Below are positions 19,661-31,674 of a stretch of DNA of 64,000 nucleotides, one piece after another. Numbering within the stretch: position 1 is the first letter of the stretch; each line of letters starts with the position of its first letter. This DNA is from Euryodendron excelsum (taxonomy: Eukaryota > Streptophyta > Magnoliopsida > Ericales > Pentaphylacaceae). A program made the position numbers and the translations under genes. Below the pieces are notes generated by a model. It was not told the DNA's origin, searched no databases, and worked only from the letters and a program-made list of their open reading frames with translations. The stretch is taken from the NCBI GenBank assembly GCA_033060915.1, contig CM065388.1:26772501-26836500 (forward strand), written 5' to 3'.

Positions 19661-19665
19661 ATGGA
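19661..19665. repeat. Target-site duplication of solo LTR A, right copy (ATGGA)
   Basis: Matches 697-701 exactly. The env-like gene continues in phase immediately after it. Confidence 0.9.
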
Positions 19666-20265
19666 CTCTTAAGAAATCTGGTGGTGGCAGTACCTCGCAG
19701 GAAAAGGCTCCAACTGAGAGTAGTTCAAGACAACAGAGTATCAAAAGAAGTTTAAATCCTGAACTTGAAGAGAGTGAAGGGGATTTGAGTGTGCTTATGG
19801 CTTAAGTAATAGAATCTCTGGACAAATTGAACAAAAAGGCAGACATTGCTGCCACAAGAATGTTATTTGTGGAAAAGAAGGTGAGAGAACTAAAAAAAGG
19901 AAGTACAATTGCTCAGAAATGGCAAAGAAAAAATTGTGAAAGAAAAAGAGGATGAGGAAGAAGAGAAAGAAGAAAATGAAGAAAGTGAGGAAGGAGAAGA
20001 AGAAAGAGAACAAGAAGAAGAAGGAGAAGCAAAAGAACAAGAGGATGAAGCAAAGGAAGAGACTGAAAAAGAAAGAAATACTGAAGAAGGACTCGAAGCA
20101 AAGGTGCAAGGCCAAGAAGAGGAAGACTCTTTGGCCATAGAATCTGATGCTACTCCTATTATTCCTAAGAAGTATGGGCAGAGAACAAGGGAAGGCAAGA
20201 AGTTCTCAAATACCAAAGATACACCCCTTGTCCTAACCCCCTCACCACCAGCCTCTCCCCACTGA
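19666..20265 (+). pseudogene. env-like / putative plant transposon protein remnant, C-terminal part
   Basis: This is the continuation of the gene at 2-701 after removing the A insertion and one TSD copy. The codon split at the junction is restored in phase and leads into a Ser-rich linker. It then meets an in-frame TAA (19803-19805), a predicted coiled coil (ESLDKLNKKADIAATRMLF), a frameshift near 19890-19909, and a Glu/Lys-rich low-complexity tail ending at a stop around 20265. A coiled coil near the C-terminus is a reported feature of SIRE-type env-like proteins. The opposite-strand Ser/Phe-rich open frames here are by-products of the GAA/GAG bias. The gene is dead: two stops, one frameshift, one large insertion. 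Confidence 0.55.
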
Positions 20266-20991
20266 CCTCTCCTCTCCATACCTCTCTCTCTATCCATCTT
20301 TTTTTTACACTTTCATTTTGCATTTGCATGATCTATTCAAGGATGGCATGTCATTCTCAAAGACAATTTCTTTTGTAATCTTTTGTGAATGATCATTGAC
20401 TACTCTTTTGTAATGATTTTTGTGAATGAAATCTGACACTGTTGTTGTAGCTTTAGGCCTTGTTGATTATATGTTTTGCTTGCTTCCCTGATCATACAAA
20501 TTATCTTGTTATAAGATTTTTTGCTATTGTACCTGTCTTTGTTATATATAGATATTTCTCTTTTTGATGAATAGACAAAAAGGGGGAGAAAACCTAAAGT
20601 AAAATGGGAAGAAGAACTTCAAATGCAGAATGAAAATGATGAATATTGGTTGTTGATTGCTGTTGAATGATGGATAATTGATGAATATTTGAAACAATGA
20701 AAGTTGCATGTATAGCCTGTGAAACCTTATAGAGCATGTTCTTAGGGGGAGTAATATGATAAAGCAATTATTTCCCTCAATTTTTTTTTGGAATTGACTA
20801 GTAACAACTCTTTTTGAAAATTGAGATCTATTTTTGCTAATTAAACAAAAGAAGATATTTTTGTCTTGGAAGCATCAGTTACAAAATAAAGGGGGAGTTT
20901 TCTTTGGTAAGAAATTTGATACTATTCATTTCATTTTATCTTGTAATGCCTGCTTTTACAAAAGTTTTGTCATCATCAAAAAATGAGAAAT
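20266..20991 (+). other. 3' untranslated region of the copia element with repeated polypurine tracts
   Basis: No gene. The stretch contains at least three GGGGGAG polypurine motifs (about 20575-20590, 20742-20751, 20884-20897). A degenerate A-rich tract (20978-20991) abuts the LTR and follows the motif TTTGTCATCATCAAAAA, which commonly precedes the PPT of SIRE-type elements. The repeated tracts may be auxiliary plus-strand priming sites or relics of duplication. Confidence 0.5.
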
Positions 20992-22574
20992 TGTTGACTC
21001 TACGCCTTGATTTTGATGATAACTAAATCTTGTGTTAGTTTACTAATACGTTTAATTAGTGTGCAAATTAATAAGGATTATAATTTAACTTAAAGCTTGA
21101 ATTAAAGTCTAATTTATATCAAATGAATTCATACTATTTACAAGTTCAAGCAATGCACCAAAATTCAAGCTTTGCACCAAAACATAGTAATGACACACAT
21201 TCAAACTTCAAATAGATGATCTGCTTTTGAAGTGATTGAATGTGCTCAAAGGAAGACTTCATTAAGTATAAAAAGACTAAATGAAAATGACTTGAATTCG
21301 AAGAGATTGAAGGTGTTCAAAAAGAAAATTCATCATGTCTGCAAATATCTCTATAAAAAATTCAAAAGAGGACTACATCAGAACTGTGAATTAAAGTTGA
21401 TATTTATTAAAGGTGCTCAAAAGTAAACTTTATCAAGCTTCTAAAGCCTCAATGAAATTGACTTGAATTCGAAGAAATTGAAGGTGAGTTGAACTCAAAG
21501 AGATTAAAGGTGATTCAAATGAAGAATTCATCATGTGTGCAAAGACTCCTTAAAGAATCTAAGAGAAGATTTAGAAGAAACAAAACTGAATTCAATCGAA
21601 ATTGAATTGAAGACATTCAATCTCATTAGATTGAAGACTTTGAAGTATCATCATACCCCAAAGAAAAGACTCCTTGAAAATCTTAAGTGTTTTTGAAGAA
21701 TATCATACCTCAAAGAGAAGGTCCCTTGAACATCCCCAAATTATTTGAAGCTAAACTCAAGAAAAGCATGAAGGACATTTTCTAGGTGATGTGTCGACAC
21801 ATGGGTTTGATGTGTCGACACATGAAGATAGTGGACAAACTTTGAAAAATGCAGACTTGATGTGTTCACACATGAAAATCAAATGTCGACACCTGGGGAC
21901 TAACGGCTATATTTTTAAACGTTATATTGAAATGGATGCGCATTTAATAAAGCTCCAACAACCTCCAACGGGTGAAATCAATTCAGGGCTTTATATATAA
22001 GCCTCCAAATGCATTTATGGACAAGAGATACGACATTCACTGATTGATTGAGCTAAAAAATCTAAAAAGTTTCTTTTTCTTTAAGTTGGTAGTTATTGAG
22101 CTATTCAATTCTCATACACTCTTCATAAAGAGTTTGTATTTCATTTGTATATCTTTCATACACTTGTAAGTGAGAGTTAGAGTATTCTCTTGTAAAACAA
22201 AAGTACCTGTAAGTTAAAGTAGATCTTGGACAAAACCACTTGGTGGCTGGAAGAACTTAGGAAGAAGTTCTTGTGTAAAAGTGAGCTGAGCACTTTGGAA
22301 ATCAACATCTACTTTGTAATTGGAGATTGCATAGTGGAAAAAGACTTTAAGGGAATCTTAGGGTGATGACGTAGACCACAAGTTGTGATTGAATCTCGAT
22401 AATTCTTGGTATGCTTTCTTGTGCTCTGTTTTTATTTTATTGTTGATTTCATTGCATTGTATATATCTTGAATTACTGTTCCATTGATTAGATTAATTTT
22501 AATTAATCATAATTGCTTTAATTTTTAATAAACCCAATTCACCCCCTCCCTTGGGTTGCCTTTTAGGCCAACAT
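20992..22574 (+). repeat. 3' LTR of the copia element (TGTTGA...CCAACA)
   Basis: The LTR is bounded by TGTTGACTC at the left, next to a PPT-like tract, and TTTTAGGCCAACA at the right. It holds about three degenerate copies of a roughly 100-bp GA-rich motif (21230-21560), GTGTCGACAC palindromes, a TATA box, and a C-rich end of the kind usual for SIRE-type LTRs. The matching 5' LTR is out of the window. Confidence 0.6.
21791..22000 (+). promoter_or_regulatory. Copia LTR promoter: GTGTCGACAC palindromes and TATA box
   Basis: Two perfect GTGTCGACAC palindromes (21791-21800 and 21812-21821) and two degenerate copies (near 21862 and 21884) lie about 100-200 bp upstream of TATATATAA (21992-22000). 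The arrangement suggests dimeric factor sites upstream of the LTR start site. The factor is unknown. Confidence 0.45.
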
Positions 22575-24380
22575 AAACTGAGTCTCTAAATGATGTTAAT
22601 AAAGGGCATACAGTTATGCAAAAAATTCAATCGAAAATATAAAGTTAATATTATACAGTTCCATTAAAAATAAAGAAAATATATAATAATGTGGAATCAA
22701 AATAAAATATAAAGGCTTTAATTGCTCGGTTACTCGGGCCAACAATCTACTTGCTCGAGATTCCACCTGCAATTATGGTGGGGTGAGCATACCTTGACTC
22801 AGTCAAAGGTTATGTTACAAAGTTAATAAATATGAGGTGACATGTGCAAGTGTACCGTAAAGAATGCACAAGAGTATAGAAACTACAATCTTAAACCTAA
22901 ATATCAACCCGATCCCTAATGCCATGACCTAAGCACACAAATGAAAGTACATCAATCAAGGCTAAATAAGTTTCAAGTCAACGATCTAGTATTTTCTACA
23001 TCTACAAAATAATACAATCGAACAATAAAGTCATCGAGGTACACCCAACCCGATAAAAATGATATGATACAAGCACGCACATGAATCAACTAAATGAAGA
23101 TCAAACACTTAGAGTAGCAGAAATACTCACCAATAGCAACAAAATCTCATTGACTCTATAAGACCAAATCTGAAATGATAAATGCATAAATAAATAAATA
23201 AAAATATCCGAACTCACCCAAATCCAACCCAAAGCAAGTTCATTAAACCAACCGGCCGTACTAAGGAGGAGATACAATTTCACCTGCAACCTCTTCCGCT
23301 CTTTATGGAATATCACCCAAAAGATGTGTGTTTTCAAGTAATTTCATTCTTTATGGGCCACACCCAAAGGACGCTTGTACCCCGCTAAATGAGCCACCTT
23401 ACCTTTATTCTAATGCAAACTCCTAGGGCCAAGACTTCAGGCCCATGCCCAATCATGCTCAACTACCAATAAACTTTAACCCATGTCTAAAACAACATAA
23501 ATAAAGTATAAAAACAAGATCAATAATATCCAAGTTATCAAATTCATATCATAATCTCTAATCATCACCCAAGATCTAAAATCAAACTTATAATTATTTT
23601 AAAATCCAAACTGAGCATCCAACAAAACGCAAGCAACATGAACTATGTTAAAGTAAGTAACCTCCTCACTTTAAATCACTATTTTCATCCAAATAATATC
23701 ACATTGTTATAATATTAGCTCTAGATACATTTTAGGCATAAAGTAATGTCTCAAGCATGTTCAAATTTCATTTATATTATAAAACTCAATATGTCAACTT
23801 ACTTATTGTATCCACGTAATTCATATAAATTATTCTATGCCTTTAACATTAATTCTAAACACATCCTAGGCATAAAAATATTCTAAATATTATATATCAA
23901 ACATCATGTTTAAAGTTTCTAAGTTTATCCCAATTTTCATCATGTAATAATTTTTAATTTTAACTAAACAACTCAAATAATTAGAGAACATCAATTAAAC
24001 ATCACAACAAACCAAATATAATTTTAATTTTATCAAGTCAACCAAAAATAAAAAATAACAATATTTCAAGTTTATATAAAACCTTAGGTTTACCTCAAGT
24101 GTCCTAGAAATATGATTTCTACCAAAAATTCATGAATTACTCAAGCATATAAACCAAATAATAAAAATCCCAAGTAAAAACCCCGAACCTTTTGAATATT
24201 GAACCAAGGACAAGAACTTGATTACGTCAAAACCATGAATTGAAACCACTGCCTCGTAACCCTTGAAAAGTAGAACAAATAACTCTTAAGAAGAAAGAAA
24301 AAACCAGAGAGAGAGATGTTTGTTCAAGAGTGAGAGAGTGAGATATATATATATGTACATATATATATATATATATATAT

Positions 24381-24430
<50 letters not shown>

Positions 24431-24546
24431 TGGTTTTTGTCTTTTTAAATAATTTAAGGGTATTTACAAAACAAACCCCAAAGTCTTATGAAATTTCAAA
24501 AAACAAAAACTTACCTTCTTTTTGACCAATTGACCGGGTCACTACA
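22575..24546 (-). repeat. Probable LTR-type sequence on the minus strand (gypsy-like), boundaries uncertain
   Basis: Read on the minus strand it begins TGTAGTGACCCGGTCAATTG at 24546, a start typical of some plant Ty3/gypsy LTRs. A pyrimidine-rich leader with CT and AT microsatellites and AT-rich sequence follow, ending near TAGAGACTCA at 22580. No TSD was found and no internal region is present, so it may be a truncated or solo LTR. No coding sequence seen. Confidence 0.4.
24343..24427. repeat. (AT)n followed by (GA)n microsatellite
   Basis: An AT dinucleotide tract to about 24380 runs directly into a GA tract to about 24427. Confidence 0.95.
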
Positions 24547-24944
24547 TTTCCTATCACCATCCCAAACTTGTAACCATGTATCGATGGTAGCTACAATTGG
24601 CTCTGTAACCTTGAAATTCTCATGGCTTAGGCCCTGGTGTTGGACTTCGAGCGATTGTGATGGTTAGTGGAAAACTGGGTACATTGCCACTCTGCCAACA
24701 AAATTAGACGATTTTAGGCCTTGGATGAGGATCTAAATCCGGATAGCCCTTTTCCTTTGAAAGGTAGGTTATTCTACTACCTTTTCTTTACACTTGATTT
24801 GGAATTTCTACTATTGCTTAGCATCAAAGGTAAACCATCCGGGTTAACCCTCTAAAATCTGTAATGCCCATAGCCAAAGAAAGAACAAATTATCACTAAA
24901 CCGAAGTAGCAAAAAGGATTTATTCAAGATTTTTCCTTCCTCTT
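24547..24944. other. Unassigned flank of element C
   Basis: About 400 bp with no recognisable gene or repeat boundary. It is continuous with 43948 onward if C is removed. Confidence 0.5.
24940..24944. repeat. Target-site duplication of element C, left copy (CTCTT)
   Basis: CTCTT precedes TGTAAGCACC at 24945 and recurs at 43943-43947. Confidence 0.9.
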
Positions 24945-27900
24945 TGTAAGCACCCCATTTTTGACCGCTCAGCAGTCTACACTCCGTCCAGACTTGTTTT
25001 CAAGTCATTGTGGACATATTCCAATTGAAACCAATCCTCTAGGTCCAAATTCCGTCTTTCCATTGCTTCGCGGGCCTGTCAGGCCCTAATAGAGGCAAAA
25101 TGACCAAAATGCCCTTAGGGGCATTGTCCTTTCTTATTCCAATTCCAATCCCTCTCTCGAGATAGTTTATTCCTCGAAACGGTCCGAGTAGCAAAACTAC
25201 TCACAAAACCATTAGAGTGGCGGAAACACTCACAAAACCGTTAGAGTAGCGGAAGTACTCACAAAACTGTTAGAGTGGCGAAAATACTCAAAACCCAAGC
25301 ACATCTCTTTGGAGACGGTAAGACCCCTTTCCAATCCCACTCTCGAGACAGTTTATTCCTCGAGACGGCTCCAATCTAGGCACGTCTCTTCGGAGACGGT
25401 AAGATCCCTTCCAGTCCCACTCTCGAGACAGTTTATTCCTCGAGGTGGTCTGAGTAGCAAAACTACTCACAGAACCGTTAGAGTAGCGAAAATACTCACA
25501 GAACCGTTAGAGTAGCAGAAATACTCACAGAACCGTTAGAGTAGCGGAAATACTCACACACCCGTTAGAGTAGCGGCAATACTCAACCCCGTCCGAGTAG
25601 CGGAAATACTCACACCGTTAGATTGGCGGAGACACTCAAAACCTAGGTCAACACTCGTGTCTGTTAGCTCACTTCGGTGAAAAATGACCAGACTACCCTT
25701 AAGACCTTTTCTGAGACTTTCCGTTCAAGATGACTATTTTGCCCCTAAGCATCCGAATGCCCCGGGAACCACACCGGCTCTGGGTATCAAACCGGTAACC
25801 CCCTGAGACTACTTTTTATAGTATTCTCAATCTTCCTTTACCTTTCCGGATCATTCCGAGTCAGTTCCGGCCAACCCAGTATAAAATGACCGTTTTGCCC
25901 CTGGAGGGCCGGTCTCCTTCTTCGACCACACCAGCTCTGGGTATCAAACCGGTAATGTCCCGAGAATACTTTTTATAGTGTTCTCGACCTTCCTTTACCT
26001 TTTCGGATCATTCCGAGTTAGTTCCGACCAACCCGGTACAAAATGACCGTTTTACCCCTAGAGGGCCAGTCTCCTTCTTCGACCACACCGGCTCTGGGTA
26101 TCAAACCGGTAATGTCCCGAGAATACTTTTTATAGTGTTCTCAACATTCCTTTGCCTTTCCAGATCATTCCGAGTCAGTTCCGGCCAACCCGGTGCAAAA
26201 TGACCGTTTTGTCCCGGGTGGGCCGGTCTCCATTTCCGACCACACCGGCTCTGGGAATCAAATCGGCAACCTCCGGGAACATTCTGAATAATGTTTTCAG
26301 ACCCCAAGTCTTCTTCCAAGACAATCCGAGTCTGTCCCGGCAGTTTTTCGGTCCGATTGACCGTTTTGCCCCTAAAGGCCTGGTTAACCTTTCTGACTCA
26401 CCTTATCCTCACTTTCCAAGTCAAATACCTCAAGGACACTATTTAAGTGTTCCTGCTCCTTTTCGGCCTTCTGGGTCATTCCCGGCTCCTTCAAATCATT
26501 CCCGAACTTTCCGGAGTCACTCCTAGTGAAGCCAGGCTAAAAATTGCATGGTAGTCACTAGTACAGGCGCCCAAATCTTGTCAAAGATACGTTGCTTGCC
26601 GACCTTAAATCTTTCCTAATTGGCTGGTGCCACTAGTAGTGGCGCCAAGCCAAAAAATGGCCTGGCGCCACTCCTAGTGGCGCCAGTGTAGAATTTGGCC
26701 TGGCACCACTGCAACAGGCGCCAGTTTTGTCCAACCTCTATAAATACAGAGCCTCATTCAACATGAAAGGGGTCTGCAAACTTCACCTAGAAATCACACA
26801 ATTCGATATACAGAGCTCGAGCACCTCCAAAAACCCTAGTTTCCTTAGGTTCTCCAAACCCTAGCCACCCTACACTAAACCCTAGCCATCATACACAAGC
26901 CCTAGCCTCCTATACACTTACACACTCCCCCATATGCTCATACACTAGCCTTCAACCATCTTTTGAAGACTGGAGGAGCTGCAACCCAAAGCTTGAAGAC
27001 AACTCTTGACGACGAAAGACGAAGATCAAGACTGAAGACCGAAGACAGCACGGCACGCAAAATAAACAAGATACAAGGTAGGCTCCCTATTTAAGTTTCC
27101 GCACTTTCCCCCTCTCTCTTCTCTCTCCAACCCACTTGGGTTTTCTCTATTTTAATCCCCCATCTCTTTCCCCCCCCCCCCTTTCTCTACATGCTTGAAA
27201 CAAGGGGACTCCTGGTCCATGTGTAGGATTAGACTATTGGAGAGTCACCGTGTCGGGGGCTTTCTTCTAGTCTAACCAAAGACCACGTGGGTCCGGCCCC
27301 CTTGATTATGTGGTGAAGCCTTAGCCTTGTATGTTCACAACCCCCAAATTGCATTGTGCATATCATAGTCTTGCATCTTCCAAAAACCGTTTTCAAAGTT
27401 GTTTTCAAAATCGTTTTTAAACTTATTTTCAGAATTGCATCAAAATCTCTTTTTCAAAAACTTGTTTTCAAAACCACAATTCTAAGGTGATTCTAGCCTT
27501 TCCATGGCTAGGGTTGCTTTAGGAAAGTGTTATATTAAAAGTGGCCTTTTGGTTTATATTTTCAAACCTTGTTTTCAAAACCACTTTCTCAAAGTGGTTC
27601 TAGTCCTCTTATGGCTAGAATTGCTTTAGGAAAGTGAGATGTTTTTAATCCTTCTAAAAGCTCTCTCTTTTCAAAAAGTCTTTCTTCCTAAAAATCTCTT
27701 TTTCAATATACTTTCCTAAAACTCTCCTCTCCAAAATTGTTTTCAAAAACTCCCTTCCAAAATCTATTTTTCAAAATACCCTTTTTCAACTCCTTTCCAA
27801 AAACTCCCTCTCTTTAAAATCTCTTTCTAAAAACACTCCCTAGATTCACTTTCCTAAAAACTCTCTCCAAAAACCTTTCTAAAAAACTCTCTTTCTAAAA

Positions 27901-30114
27901 TCTTCCTTCTAGAAATTTCCCCTCTAGGATATTCCTTCTAAAATCTTCATTTCTAAAAACACACTTTTCAAAAAAAAAACTCCTTCTTTCCAAAAATCTT
28001 TCCAAAAACTCTCTTTCCAAATTCACTTTCCAAAAACTTCTCCCTAGGATTCCTTTCTAGAAAACCTTCGTTCTTGAAAAACGCGTTTTTCAAAAAACTC
28101 TTTCCTTAGAGCCCAAGTCAAGCCCTAGAAACCACGATTAGGAAACCCTAATTTTCTTTCCAAAAACATGATTTTCAAACTTTGCCCCAAATCTAGATTT
28201 CTAAAACCTCTTGTTTTCTACATCCAAACCATACACGCTTCCAAAACCTATTTTTCACGCCGAAACTATAATTTTCCAAATCTAGGGTTTCTAGAATCTC
28301 CCTTTCCAAATCCTAGCCAAATCCTACCTTCCCTTTAGGAAACCGAATCAAATCTCTCCGTTTAGGAAACTAGATCCCGTCCTCCGTTTTTGGAAACAAA
28401 ATCAAATCTTTTCTTTTAGAGACCAAATCCAATCCCTTCCCAAATCCAAATCTTTCCTAATTCAAATCCTTCCTAAACTTCCACCTTCCTAAACCATAAG
28501 TTTCCTAAGACTCAACTTTCAAATCTTTCCTAATTCAACCCCCTTTCCAAATCTTAACTTTCCAAATCCAAGTTTTCAAATCCTTTCCCAAATTCAAACC
28601 TTTCCTAATTTCAAGACTTTCTAAAATTCAAACTCTAAAACTTTCTGAATCCTAAACTTTCCAAATTTCAAATCTTTTCAAATCCAAAGTTTCCTAAATT
28701 CAAAACGTTCTTAAGTTAAATCTTTCTAAACTTCCAAGCTTTCTAAATTCTAAATCTTTCCAAAACTTCAACATCTTTCCAAATTCAAAAATTTTCAAAA
28801 CTTTCCTATTTCAAAACTTTCAAAACTTCCCTATTTCAAAACTTTCCTACTTTCAAAACTTCCCTATTTCAAAATTTTCTATTTTCAAAACTTTCCAATT
28901 TTCAAAACTTTCCAATTTCGAAACTTTCTTAAATTCCAAACTTTCCTAATTTCAAAACTTTCCAAAAATGAAACTTTCCTAATTCGAAACTTTCCTAAAT
29001 CGGACCTTTCCTACTTCAAACATCTCCTAAAATCCAATCTTTCCAAATCTTCCAAGCCAAGTCAAATCTTTCCTAGGTTTCTTCTCTTTCCTAAGTCTAG
29101 GTTTTCTTAAACCTTCCTTTTCCAAAACAAGTCCAAATCAATCTTTCCAAAGCAAGCCCAATCCTCTCAATTCCAATTTCCAATCTTCTCTTCTAATTTC
29201 AAATCCAATTCAATTTCCAATTCAATTTCCTTCTTCAATCCAACCTTCTATTTTCAATCGGATTTCCGGTCCGAACTACGACTGACCTGATTCCCCCAAA
29301 GGGATACGTAGGCAACCTTCATAGGTACGGTCACAACACTTTTCAAACTTTCAATTCCACCCTCATGGGTGCGGTTTCCAAAACATTTTTCAAATCTCAA
29401 ATTCCAATCTATTTTCAAAATTTCAATTTCAAATTTCTATTTCCAAATTTCTATTTTCATTTTCAAACTTTTCAATTTCAATTCCATCTCTTCAAATTTA
29501 TTTTCAAATCAAATCAATTTCAAATCAATCTCTTTTCAAATCTACTTTTCGATTCTTTTCCATTGCACTTGCACATCATGCATCATGTTAGTTTCTATTC
29601 AAACATTGTTTTTCAAAGTGGATAGGATTGACCATTAGCTAATTGGAGACTCTCACAGGTGAATCTAAGGTAGATTGACATGTAGGTACCGAAAGGGCGG
29701 GGTAGGGTGATAGCTTAGTGCGTTTTCCCTACACGTAACCAACCTCCGAACCTAGATCACTGTTTTCAAAGACCAAAAGGAGTTATTTTTCTAAAAAAGG
29801 GCTAAATGTTTTCCAAAGGTTGCCAAACAACCTGTTTTCCTAAAAAAACCCTCCCTCAAGGAGATATTTTCAAATCGTTTTCCAAAACCCTAAGTGTAGT
29901 CTTCGGATTACTCTTAGTTTTTAGGTGACCTAACTCACCTTAATCAAGTTAGGTGGCGACTCTGAATCTTTTTCAAAAGCCCTTTATTCAAATCTGTTTT
30001 CAATTCAAACCTAGTCGCACTCATTCTTCTAGGAGGGTGAGTTCTAACGAGAGAGTACAGCATTTTTCCCTCTTGGGTGAATATTCCTCGAGTGCAAAAA
30101 ATCTGGGCGCGACA
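24945..30114 (+). repeat. 5' LTR of C (5.17 kb)
   Basis: Same architecture as the B LTR: U3 hairpin array about 25185-25640 with two 81-bp units (25297-25445), five hairpin modules (about 25740-26490), GGCGCC palindromes (about 26625-26720), TATA box at 26739-26746, donor-like AAG|GTAGG at 27078, G-poor tract about 27360-29270, conserved box 29679-29754, and U5 hairpins 29890-29954 with PBS-like sequence at 29954. Confidence 0.9.
26739..26746 (+). promoter_or_regulatory. TATA box of the C 5' LTR
   Basis: TATAAATA in the family context, downstream of the GGCGCC cluster. It would drive the gag-like gene. Confidence 0.75.
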
Positions 30115-31585
30115 GCTGGCGACTCCGCTGGGGAGACTTAGAGGGTTAGGCCGTGGTCATGTCTCTTTACCCTTCACCCATGTAGAGTCTTCAATTAACT
30201 TGGTTCAATCCTATTCACTTTAAATTTTCAAAACTAAATTTCCAAAATTGTTTTCAAAAAAAAAAAACAAAACATGCATTCATTCATATTATCTTGTATT
30301 ATGTTTGTCATCCACATACTAACACTTGCATCTTTGTTTTGTAGGTGCGTTTTATGTTTAAATTTTATTAACTGCTTTGCATGAATGTGATGTACAGGAT
30401 GAATGGGAGTTGTTGGGCCCTTTCCTCCACTTTTAAAAAATCACACACACACTGCATGTGCACTTGCATTCTGCATATTTGCATACCCTGATATGTCATT
30501 TCTAGTTAGAAAGGGGGAACGGTATATTGGTTGTGGGCAAGATGCTGTGTCAGTTTCTTCACCTACGGCCTCTTGATGGTTCCCCCACTCGGATCACCAA
30601 CCGATCATGGCACCACCTTGGGGAGTGGGCCTAGGTTTGAAGATCCGGGGACTAAGCTTTTTTAGGACGCATTAGTCAACCCTCAACCTCATACTCATAT
30701 AGACACCATGCATAGCTGAACCTCTGCCTGATTTAGGACACGAGCACCATTTTCAAAATCACGGAGGAAAGGGCGGCTGCTCTTACTTTCATTTATACCT
30801 ACTGTTATAATGCTTGTATTTACACTGTTATAATGCCTGTCTAACTGTTCATGCGTGCATGTTTACTTCAATTGTACTTTCTCTCCTTATACTTTTTGCA
30901 TATTCGTGTTCATGCATTCAATATCTCATGTTAAGACAAGAGTTTCAAGTAACTCAAGTCACTGCATTCTCATGCATATGATCAACCCATCGAGAGTGAC
31001 ACCAATGTCACTCTCCCTTGCATTAAACCTACCCAAACCCTAAAGGTTCCCGCGTAACGCTAAGGACTCATTGCATGCATCTCAATCCATTCCATAAGAG
31101 GGGCCCCAATCCCTCTATGCTCACGGAGATAGGGTTGCCAAGAAGACAAAGGGCAATCAATCAACAAGGTCTCTCAGCGACCTCCTCGACATCAAATCCA
31201 AGGAAGGCAAATCCGAAGACTCAAGAGTAGTTTAGGATCTCTCTTTGTAAAAGTAGATAGGTGGAAGTCCAAAGGAAAATGTTCCCCCTCCCCTTATTAA
31301 AATGTATTTCAATTCTTTTGTATCTTAAACCCAAAATTTAATGTACTTCTTTATTTTTATAAATGAATGCATGGATGATTAAAGGTTCCTACCTGACGGT
31401 AAGGTATCTGCATACAGGGGCAAACCCCCTATCTCCAAAAGTGAGCCGATACATCATTACTAGTTTCCCTCTTAAAAAGGGACACCCTAGGACATGCATT
31501 GCATAAAGTTCTCTAAAAACCAAAAACTAACTTGTGACTTGTGTTTTTGTCTTTTTCCTTTTTGTCTTTTTATTTCTATTTACAG
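30115..31585 (+). other. Non-coding 5' leader of C
   Basis: Conserved with the B and E leaders; no credible gene. It ends at the T-rich 3' splice site described above. In-frame sequence upstream of the first ATG suggests the original gag start was ATG at about 31609, now ATT. Confidence 0.65.
30117..30134 (+). promoter_or_regulatory. Primer-binding site of C (tRNA-Arg)
   Basis: TGGCGACTCCGCTGGGGA starts two bases after the LTR. Its complement ends GGAGTCG-CCA, matching the acceptor end of plant tRNA-Arg(ACG) as I recall it, over 18 nt. Confidence 0.8.
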
Positions 31586-31674
31586 AAGTCACCTTGTACT
31601 GAGTCAACATTGCTCCCAAGAAAGTGCAACATCCACCTAGGGATCCTATTATCACTCGGCACAAAGCATCATTG

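Larger units (their letters stand above)
1..22574 (+). mobile_element. 3' part of a SIRE/Maximus-like Ty1/copia retrotransposon, interrupted by nested Ogre LTR elements
   Basis: The outermost element here is represented only by its 3' end: an env-like gene remnant (2-701 and 19666-20265), an untranslated stretch with several GGGGGAG polypurine motifs (20575-20991), and an LTR starting TGTTGA and ending CCAACA (20992-22574). This order (env-like gene, long 3' UTR with repeated polypurine tracts, LTR of about 1.6 kb) is what I know of the SIRE/Maximus lineage. Its 5' LTR, gag and pol lie left of the window, so neither the lineage nor a TSD can be confirmed. An 18.96-kb block (702-19660) made of two later insertions interrupts it. 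Confidence 0.6.
27078..31585 (+). other. Possible leader intron of C
   Basis: Donor-like AAG|GTAGG is at 27078. The acceptor at 31584-31585 is strong: ACTAAC branch-like motif, about 50 nt of T-rich sequence, then TTTACAG. Splicing would remove U5, PBS and leader (4.5 kb) and place gag near the cap. B has the same pair (5096 to 9662). Confidence 0.4.

Noticed and set aside
19795..20297. Minus-strand Ser/Phe/Leu-rich frames
   Set aside because: These are the complement of the Glu/Lys-rich tail of the env-like gene and have no own motifs.
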